Position numbers and translations under genes: made by a program. This document shows, piece by piece, positions 1 to 4,455 of a DNA stretch of 5,916 nt. The stretch is from JAKSCF01 sp028279945 (lineage in GTDB: Bacteria > Bacillota > Clostridia > Peptostreptococcales > JAAYPU01). Position 1 is the stretch's first letter. Every line of letters begins with the position of its first letter. Location of the stretch: positions 1 to 5,916 of the forward strand of contig JANQMT010000005.1 of NCBI GenBank assembly GCA_028279945.1, read 5' to 3'. Below the pieces are notes generated by a model, which saw only the letters and a program-made list of their open reading frames with translations, was not told the origin of the DNA and searched no databases.

Positions 1-2
1 GA

Positions 3-122
3 AAGAGTGGCACACATTTTCACTCAGAAGCGTGCATTTTGGTCCAAGAACATGTTGTGGGGCTTGAGCTTCGGGAGGCTATAGATAAAGGGTATAAACC
101 CTGCAAAATCTGTATTAAGTAG
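3..122 (+). CDS. C-terminal fragment of a protein ending in an Ada-like zinc-binding domain
   Basis: The frame is open from the window edge to a TAG stop and gives 39 residues; the start lies outside the window. The fragment begins KSGTHFHSEAC and ends GYKPCKICIK. It therefore holds an H-x3-C pair followed about 24 residues later by a GY-x-PC-x2-C pair. This spacing, with the AxxxGYxPCxxC ending, matches the small Ada-type metal-binding domain that caps many secreted nucleases, metallo-beta-lactamase/ComEC-like proteins and hypothetical proteins of Firmicutes. The four Cys/His ligands (H, C, C, C) would bind one zinc ion. The body of the protein is not visible, so the enzymatic role cannot be given. 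The next gene starts about 90 bases later, so it may or may not be in the same transcription unit. The domain match is from memory of the motif; the reading frame and the ligands are seen directly. Confidence 0.68.
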   Translation, partial: KSGTHFHSEACILVQEHVVGLELREAIDKGYKPCKICIK

Positions 123-153
123 GGTATATAGTTATTTATACATCTACATTCAA

Positions 154-180
154 TTGCAAAGTTTTATAGTATTGTATAAG
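154..180 (+). promoter_or_regulatory. Possible weak promoter for the FHA-kinase gene pair
   Basis: TTGCAA (154-159) and TATAAG (175-180) resemble -35 and -10 boxes, 30 bases before the FHA gene start. The spacer is only 15 bases, which is short for sigma-A. The 123-210 gap is very AT-rich, so such matches arise easily by chance. No terminator hairpin is visible between the upstream gene's stop and this site, so read-through from upstream is equally possible. Confidence 0.25.
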
Positions 181-210
181 CACTAGATAAAAGAAATATG
201 GGGGACAACA

Positions 211-1389
211 ATGGATAGCAATGAATTAAAAGGGTGTTTGGTAAACTTATATGATGGTAAACGTATTAGGATGGATTGTTCGACAGGATTTTCTATAGGA
301 AGGATACCTATAAAAAATAATGAAGGGTTATATATAGAGGATCCTATTATCAGCAGGGAGCATGCACACATTATCAATGAAGAAAATCAATTTTATATGG
401 TTGATTTGAATTCAAAAAATGGAACCAAAATAAATGGTACTGAGCTGGAGCCGTATAAAAAGTATCAACTAAGCCAATACAGCTTAATTGAATTTTCTAA
501 AATCAAGTATCGTTTTGAATATGAACAGGATACTGAAAAAGTCGATTTAGGCTATGGAACACTACAAATCATAGATATAAACGGACAAAAAAAATGTTGC
601 ATTGAACTGCCATACAATGTGGATATAATAGAATATCAAAAGGAAATGATAGATCATAATCCATATCATAATTTAATGGAAATGAGCATATTATCCAGTG
701 ACAAAGGCAGTCGAATTTATTATAATTTGTCCAATATGACTGCTCTGGACACCATTATACAAGAAAAAAAGCTAAGTAAAAAAGATTTGATCAATCTTTT
801 TTTTAGTATATTTGAAGTGATAAAACAAACTGAAAGATTGTTGCTATTTCCTGAATGCTTTGTTTTGCATCCTAAGGGCATCTTTTATAAAGAGGACAAG
901 CAGCCTTGTTTTATTTATCTGCCAATCAATAGAGAAGATGACTTTTTAAATCAAATAAAAAGCTTAATGATGGAATTGGTTGGGAAGTATTTGGATGGAA
1001 ATGAAAAAGAGTTTAAAAAACAGGTGTTGACAACTTTATCGTCTAAGGATGTCAATTTAGATCATATTAGAAGTATGATGATAGAGTCTCAAGAAATCAA
1101 TACAATGGCTGTATCTGATAACATTAGAGTAGAAGCTAACGATATTAAGAAGAGTAAATGGATCAATCTAGGAAAACAACATATGAATAATAAAATTTAT
1201 TTTCTATTGTTCCAAGGCATTGTATTATTATTTTTAGGTTTTTTAGTGCTAATCAGCGGACTGGAAATGAACCAAAAAATAGGATTATGTTTAATCGCTT
1301 TAGGTTTAGATGGTTGGTTTGCTAATAATTGGATAAAGAAAAGGAAAAAGGTGAGTGATGAAGGGCCAAATTCTAAATCAACGCTATGA
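211..1389 (+). CDS. Membrane-anchored FHA / DUF6382-domain protein
   Basis: This is a 392-residue protein with a phosphothreonine-reading N-terminus. Residues about 8-104 form an FHA domain with the expected marks: GR at 30-31, SR-x-H at 49-52 (S49, R50, H51 region), NS-x-NGT at 67-72 and NG at 75-76. FHA domains bind phospho-threonine peptides, and Arg31 and Ser49 would contact the phosphate. Residues about 115-295 resemble DUF6382 (start VDIIEYQ, then a YYNLS-like segment, an LFPECFVLHP segment and a helical end). In proteins I recall, DUF6382 comes first and FHA last; here the order is reversed. Two hydrophobic segments (about 329-350 and 356-372) and a basic tail (KKRKK) suggest C-terminal membrane anchoring with the FHA part in the cytoplasm. 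The ATG at 211 follows a GGGGGA ribosome site with 5-6 bases of spacing; an ATG at 198 is in another frame and closes at once. The last 32 bases overlap the kinase gene. FHA is certain, DUF6382 likely, and the cellular target unknown. Confidence 0.9.
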   Translation: MDSNELKGCLVNLYDGKRIRMDCSTGFSIGRIPIKNNEGLYIEDPIISREHAHIINEENQFYMVDLNSKNGTKINGTELEPYKKYQLSQYSLIEFSKIKYRFEYEQDTEKVDLGYGTLQIIDINGQKKCCIELPYNVDIIEYQKEMIDHNPYHNLMEMSILSSDKGSRIYYNLSNMTALDTIIQEKKLSKKDLINLFFSIFEVIKQTERLLLFPECFVLHPKGIFYKEDKQPCFIYLPINREDDFLNQIKSLMMELVGKYLDGNEKEFKKQVLTTLSSKDVNLDHIRSMMIESQEINTMAVSDNIRVEANDIKKSKWINLGKQHMNNKIYFLLFQGIVLLFLGFLVLISGLEMNQKIGLCLIALGLDGWFANNWIKKRKKVSDEGPNSKSTL

Positions 1390-2092
1390 AGTTATTGGGA
1401 ATTTAGCCAATAATATAAGGACTAATGTTTATCTGGTACGTCACATTAAGTTGAATACATTGTGGGTGATAAAAAGATGGCATAATAAAAATGAAAATAG
1501 AATGCAAAATGAAGTGAATATATTAATAAGGCTAAATCATTCATGTATTCCTAAAATAGTGGATTGTTTTGAAATCGAAAATGACGTTTACATAGTTGAG
1601 GAATATTTTGAGGGAAATACATTAGAGGAAATGATTCAAGAAAAGAAAAAAATTAATGAGAAAAAAGCTTTGGAATACATTCAAAAAATTGCAGATATAC
1701 TGGATTATTTGCATGGCTTACAACCAAATCCAATTATTTATAATGATTTAAAGCCATCTAATATTATCATATCGTCAAATGAATGTATTAAGTTGATAGA
1801 CTTTGAGTCAGCTAAAGAAAAAGGAGGCGTATCAACCTTTTGTTTAGGGACTATTGGATATGCAGCTCCGGAGCTTTATGAAGGTGGGGAAATTCATCCA
1901 ACAACCGATATTTTTAGCTTAGGTAAGATCATGTTTTATATGCTGACAGGTTTTAAGCGTCAATCACCGGTGCTTGAAAACCATTGTCGCTTGTCTAAAA
2001 AAATATCTTTTATCATTGAAAGATGTACGCAACAAAATCCTCGGATGAGGTATCAAAACATAGCAGAATTATTAAGAGATATGAACAATTGA
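1358..2092 (+). CDS. Atypical Hanks-type serine/threonine protein kinase, catalytic domain only
   Basis: The product is 244 residues and consists of a kinase domain with no PASTA repeats and no membrane helix. Visible motifs are the ATP-anchoring lysine in VIK (K39), a helix-C glutamate (E52), YNDLKPSN (catalytic D130, K132, N135), the metal-binding aspartate in DFE (D148), GTIGYAAPE (E172) and DIFSLG (D184). Three departures stand out. The glycine-rich loop is essentially missing (GNLANNIRTNVYL). The HRD motif reads YND, so it is a non-RD kinase. The DFG motif reads DFE. All residues that directly do chemistry remain, so activity is plausible. The start is set at ATG 1358, preceded by AAGGAA (1341-1346) and AAGGTGA (1348-1354); a GTG at 1355 would add one residue. 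The gene overlaps the FHA gene by 32 bases, which implies translational coupling and joint function. Membrane location would come through the FHA partner. The substrate is unknown. Confidence 0.88.
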   Translation: MKGQILNQRYEVIGNLANNIRTNVYLVRHIKLNTLWVIKRWHNKNENRMQNEVNILIRLNHSCIPKIVDCFEIENDVYIVEEYFEGNTLEEMIQEKKKINEKKALEYIQKIADILDYLHGLQPNPIIYNDLKPSNIIISSNECIKLIDFESAKEKGGVSTFCLGTIGYAAPELYEGGEIHPTTDIFSLGKIMFYMLTGFKRQSPVLENHCRLSKKISFIIERCTQQNPRMRYQNIAELLRDMNN

Positions 2093-2127
2093 TGAATCAT
2101 CAAAGTTTATATCTTTTTTCATTTTAG
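2089..2127 (+). terminator. Possible weak terminator after the kinase gene
   Basis: TTGATGA-A-TCATCAA (2089-2103) is a perfect short inverted repeat overlapping the kinase stop codon. It is followed by a T-rich stretch with six consecutive T at 2114-2119. The stem is only 6-7 bp, AT-rich and has a very small loop, and the T-run starts several bases after it, so intrinsic termination would be weak. It sits at the right place, between the kinase and a strong new promoter. Confidence 0.3.
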
Positions 2128-2137
2128 ATACAACATA

Positions 2138-2166
2138 TTGACAATAATAATGGAATAAATTATAAT
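2138..2166 (+). promoter_or_regulatory. Consensus sigma-A promoter of the repressor-transporter operon
   Basis: TTGACA at 2138-2143 and TATAAT at 2161-2166 are separated by exactly 17 bases. All twelve hexamer positions match the vegetative sigma-A consensus. Transcription should start near 2172-2175, inside the first operator, giving a leader of about 115 bases before the repressor start codon. A promoter this strong is what one expects when a repressor normally holds it down. It probably serves the repressor gene and, by read-through, the transporter genes, because no comparable promoter is seen before the binding-protein gene. Confidence 0.87.
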
Positions 2167-2167
2167 C

Positions 2168-2189
2168 AAAATGTAATCCATTACATTTT
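2168..2189 (+). promoter_or_regulatory. LacI-family operator O1, overlapping the transcription start
   Basis: The core is TGTAA-TCCA-TTACA, flanked by AAAA on the left and TTTT on the right, so the dyad extends to 22 bases with 9-base arms. It begins one base after the -10 box and covers the expected start site, so a bound repressor would block initiation. The 14-base core has the spacing of LacI/PurR-family operators. The centre is CC rather than the usual CG. The natural ligand is the repressor encoded just downstream; this is inferred from position and from the matching second copy. Confidence 0.8.
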
Positions 2190-2198
2190 ATAAAATGT
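2183..2198 (+). repeat. Perfect palindrome overlapping operator O1
   Basis: ACATTTTA-TAAAATGT is a perfect 16-base dyad made from the right arm of O1 plus a further AAAATGT half-site at 2192-2198. It cannot form together with the O1 dyad because they share an arm. It may give the repressor an extra half-site or form an alternative hairpin near the 5' end of the transcript. In DNA this AT-rich, part of it may be chance. Confidence 0.5.
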
Positions 2199-2233
2199 TG
2201 AAATAACTCAGTATATGTAATAAAAAAACAAGA

Positions 2234-2252
2234 AAAATGTAATCCGTTACAT
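2234..2252 (+). promoter_or_regulatory. LacI-family operator O2, in the leader region
   Basis: The core is TGTAA-TCCG-TTACA with a left AAAA flank, and it matches O1 at 13 of the 14 core positions. Its centre lies 66 bases from the centre of O1 and about 38 bases before the repressor start codon. A repressor bound here could act as a roadblock to elongation, or pair with one on O1. The near-identity of two such sites in a 90-base interval makes coincidence unlikely. Confidence 0.78.
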
Positions 2253-2276
2253 CATTATGTATATTTATATTAATTT

Positions 2277-2282
2277 AAGGAG
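2277..2282 (+). promoter_or_regulatory. Ribosome binding site that fixes the repressor start
   Basis: AAGGAG lies 7 bases before ATG 2290 and 4 bases before ATG 2287. It supports a start at one of these two adjacent codons, giving the family-standard MANIEEVAKEANVS beginning. It rules against the in-frame ATG at 2257, which has no ribosome site and would add a non-family tail. Confidence 0.8.
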
Positions 2283-2289
2283 TGACATG

Positions 2290-3282
2290 ATGGCAAATAT
2301 CGAAGAAGTTGCAAAAGAAGCTAATGTATCAGTAGCTACAGTCTCAAGAGTTCTAAATAATAGCAGCTCAGTAAGAGAAAAGACTAGAGTTAAGGTTGAA
2401 GCAGCTATCAAAAAACTCAACTACGAACCCAATATGCTGGGTAGAAATTTAAGAAGATCAGAAAGCAGGATGATTTTAGCGTTACTGCCTAGCATTACAA
2501 ACCTTTTTTATATTGAAATTATGGATGGAATTAAAGATGTAGCCAATAAATTTGGATACAATGTATTGTTATGCCAAACCGACTCTGATGCAGAAAGAGA
2601 GCGAACGTTTATTGATTTATTAAAGCATAAGCTGGCAGATGGTTTGATTTCTTTGGACCCAACATTGGATATCAATACGCTGAAAGAAGTATATATGAAT
2701 TACCCCATTATACAGTGCTGTGAATATACGGAAGAATTGAACATACCTTATGTTACCATTGATAACTTTTTAGCAGGGTACAGAGCAGTAAAGCACTTGA
2801 TTTCCATGGGCAGGAAAAATATAGCCATGATTAGTTCATGCGATAAATTTTTATATGCCAGACAAAGAAAGTTAGGATACAAGAAAGCACTTGAAGAAGC
2901 CGGGATAGAGTATAAAGAAGAGCTGGTAATAAATGGTGATTTGAATTTTGAAGCAGGTCAAAAGGGAATGAAGCATTTATTAACATTAGACAACAAACCG
3001 GATGGCGTATTTGTTGTATCAGACGTATTGGCCATAGGCGCTTTAAAAACTTTAAAGGAATATAACATATCGGTTCCGGAGGAAATCTCATTAGTCGGTT
3101 TTGATAACATCAAATTTACAAATATGATGAATCCTACCGTGACAACTATTGCTCAACCAATGTATGAAATAGGTGCACAAGCTTGCAAGATGTTGATTGA
3201 AAAGATAAAAGATAAAGATATTGTGTTAGAAAATGTAGTGATGGACTTTGAGTTAATCATAAGAGAATCGACCATGAAATAA
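2290..3282 (+). CDS. LacI/PurR-family transcriptional repressor of the sugar-uptake operon
   Basis: The 330-residue product is full length for the family. Residues 1-23 form the helix-turn-helix (IEEVAKEANVSVATVSRVLN), and residues 45-55 form the hinge (YEPNMLGRNLR) with the minor-groove leucine at 54. The numbering lines up with PurR without gaps. Residues about 60-330 are a periplasmic-binding-protein-like effector domain with the usual landmarks: NLFYIEIMDGI, TIDNF (D159), RQRKLGYKKAL, VSDVLAIGAL (D245) and SLVGFDNI (D272). It should act as a cytoplasmic dimer that binds the two operators in its own leader and releases them when its effector is bound. The effector is probably the transported sugar or a product of it, inferred from the adjacent binding protein and ABC ATPase. 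Specificity cannot be read from the sequence. The lipoprotein gene follows after 77 bases without a terminator. Confidence 0.93.
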   Translation: MANIEEVAKEANVSVATVSRVLNNSSSVREKTRVKVEAAIKKLNYEPNMLGRNLRRSESRMILALLPSITNLFYIEIMDGIKDVANKFGYNVLLCQTDSDAERERTFIDLLKHKLADGLISLDPTLDINTLKEVYMNYPIIQCCEYTEELNIPYVTIDNFLAGYRAVKHLISMGRKNIAMISSCDKFLYARQRKLGYKKALEEAGIEYKEELVINGDLNFEAGQKGMKHLLTLDNKPDGVFVVSDVLAIGALKTLKEYNISVPEEISLVGFDNIKFTNMMNPTVTTIAQPMYEIGAQACKMLIEKIKDKDIVLENVVMDFELIIRESTMK

Positions 3283-3298
3283 AACTTATTTTGATTAC

Positions 3299-3330
3299 AA
3301 TACCATAAGGGAGGAAACCAAAATGGTATT
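3299..3330 (+). promoter_or_regulatory. Hairpin with a ribosome site in its loop, before the binding-protein gene
   Basis: AATACCAT (3299-3306) pairs perfectly with ATGGTATT (3323-3330), giving an 8-bp stem with a 16-base loop. The loop carries AAGGGAGG (3307-3314), a near-perfect Shine-Dalgarno sequence, and the right arm begins with an ATG. No T-run follows, so it is not an intrinsic terminator. It may control translation of the mini-ORF, protect a processed mRNA end, or be a dyad for a DNA-binding protein. Confidence 0.4.
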
Positions 3331-3340
3331 AGTAATATAA
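3323..3340 (+). CDS. Possible five-codon leader ORF (MVLVI)
   Basis: ATG at 3323 follows AAGGGAGG with 8 bases of spacing and reads Met-Val-Leu-Val-Ile-stop, ending 19 bases before the lipoprotein start. The ribosome site is as good as those of the real genes, so ribosomes could load here. The product is too short to assess by codon use or homology. It could be a leader that tunes initiation downstream, or a remnant of a former start region. Confidence 0.25.
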   Translation: MVLVI

Positions 3341-3359
3341 ATAAAAGAGGAGTGAGAAT

Positions 3360-4376
3360 ATGAGAAAAATATTAGCGTTATCTTTAATTGCAATGCTGCT
3401 AATGCTTTCACTTGTAGGTTGTGGCTCAGAGGAAGTTACGACTGAAGAAGATGTGAAGGTTTTAGGCGTTGTAATGCCAAACGCTACGCATGGTTTTTTG
3501 GGGGAGAGTATTAAACATGCTGAAGCTGCTACAAAGTTATATGCTGAAGAATATGGATTTGAGTACAAATTCTTAACTTCAACCGAATCTTCTGAGCAGA
3601 ACAATCAGCTGGACACATTGATTATTGAAGAAGTGGATGTTATTGTTTTATGGCCACATAATGGTGACGAATTGAGATCAGGAGCACAAAATGTTTTGGA
3701 TTCAGGCATTCCGTTGGTAATTTACGACAGACTCATAACTGACTTTGTCCCAACTTTAGAAGTCATGGGAGATAATGTTACCATTGGTCAAATGACGGGT
3801 GAATATTTGAATGACTATTTTGCGGACGAATTGGCACAGGGTGAAGTTTGTATTTTAGAATTTAAGGGAGATAATTCTACTGTTCCTCAACAACGTTCTG
3901 ATGGATTCAAAGAAACAGCAAACAAAAATATAAACGTTGTTCAACAATTTAGTACAGGTTGGCAAAGAGCAAAAGCACAAGAGCAGATGGAAACTTTCTT
4001 AAACACCAGCTCTAATGAAGATATAGAAAAAATAAAAGCAGTATTTACCCATGATGATGAAGTAGTGCTGGGCGTATTGGATGCCATTATTAATTATAAT
4101 GGAACAGCTGGACTGGATATTCAATTGCTGACAGGTGTTGGCGGCAGAAGAGAAAACTTAGACACATTTAAACCATATAAAGATGATTATGATCTGGATC
4201 AGGTTACATATTTGTTCTCGCCCACAATGGTTAGAGATGCTGTAGAATATGGAGCAAAAATATTAAATGGTGAAACTTTCTCAGGATTAAAATTAATTGA
4301 TACACTTGAGATTGATTTAGAGAACGAGCAAGAATTTAGAGAATCAGAAATATATAAAATTCGTTATGGGGACTAA
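3360..4376 (+). CDS. Sugar-binding lipoprotein of an ABC transporter (ribose/galactose type)
   Basis: This 338-residue protein begins with a lipoprotein signal: MRK, a hydrophobic stretch at 4-18 and a lipobox LVGC with the lipidated cysteine at 21. It is therefore anchored to the outside of the cytoplasmic membrane. The mature part is a type-1 periplasmic-binding fold of the RbsB/XylF class. It opens VKVLGVVMPN, carries LIIEEVDVIVLWPHNGDEL in the first lobe and IYDRL (D123, R124) at the usual sugar-contact place, then QQRSDGF (R179), FTHDDEVVLGVLDAI (about 229-243) and a C-terminal AVEYGAKILNGE helix. Such proteins catch a pentose, hexose or related compound and deliver it to the permease. 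The exact sugar cannot be read here. A GAGGAG site (3347-3352) lies 7 bases before ATG 3360. The gene lies between its likely regulator and the ABC ATPase, which confirms the transport role. Confidence 0.93.
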   Translation: MRKILALSLIAMLLMLSLVGCGSEEVTTEEDVKVLGVVMPNATHGFLGESIKHAEAATKLYAEEYGFEYKFLTSTESSEQNNQLDTLIIEEVDVIVLWPHNGDELRSGAQNVLDSGIPLVIYDRLITDFVPTLEVMGDNVTIGQMTGEYLNDYFADELAQGEVCILEFKGDNSTVPQQRSDGFKETANKNINVVQQFSTGWQRAKAQEQMETFLNTSSNEDIEKIKAVFTHDDEVVLGVLDAIINYNGTAGLDIQLLTGVGGRRENLDTFKPYKDDYDLDQVTYLFSPTMVRDAVEYGAKILNGETFSGLKLIDTLEIDLENEQEFRESEIYKIRYGD

Positions 4377-4394
4377 AAATTAATCGGTTTTTAT

Positions 4395-4427
4395 ATGAGT
4401 TGATCAATCTATATTTGGTCAACTCAT
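4395..4427 (+). terminator. Intergenic hairpin between binding-protein and ATPase genes (attenuator or mRNA-stabilising stem)
   Basis: ATGAGTTGATCAA (4395-4407) pairs with TTGGTCAACTCAT (4415-4427), giving a 13-bp stem with a single T-G wobble and a 7-base loop. Only four T (4427-4430) then CC follow, so termination would be incomplete. Between the first gene of a sugar ABC operon and its ATPase, such a stem commonly raises the amount of binding protein relative to the membrane parts. It does so by partial termination or by protecting the upstream mRNA from 3' decay. The hairpin is seen directly; its action is inferred. Confidence 0.6.
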
Positions 4428-4455
4428 TTTCCTATATTAAAGGGGGAAGCGAAGT

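Noticed and set aside
183..377. Reverse-strand open frame over the FHA domain
   Set aside because: It is the shadow of the FHA coding strand; the hydrophobic composition comes from reading AT-rich codons backwards.
2168..2252. CcpA catabolite-repression (cre) sites
   Set aside because: The two sites resemble cre but lack the central CG. They occur as a matched pair beside a local LacI-family gene, so the local repressor is the better owner. CcpA cross-binding cannot be excluded.
2257..2289. In-frame ATG at 2257 giving a longer repressor
   Set aside because: It has no ribosome site, would place an extra YIYINLRSD segment before the conserved family start, and lies just after operator O2. AAGGAG at 2277-2282 supports ATG 2287/2290.
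2831..3091. Reverse-strand open frame within the repressor gene
   Set aside because: It is antisense to a clear full-length coding gene, has no ribosome site and no recognisable domain, and is a by-product of codon use.
3283..3359. Separate promoter for the lipoprotein gene
   Set aside because: TTGATT (3291-3296) and TAATAT (3333-3338) are present but 36 bases apart, and no -35/-10 pair with workable spacing was found. Read-through from the repressor promoter is simpler.
3329..3604. Reverse-strand open frame across the lipoprotein gene start
   Set aside because: It lies antisense to the signal peptide and first lobe of a well-supported gene; its low-complexity Ser/Pro content is typical of antisense frames.
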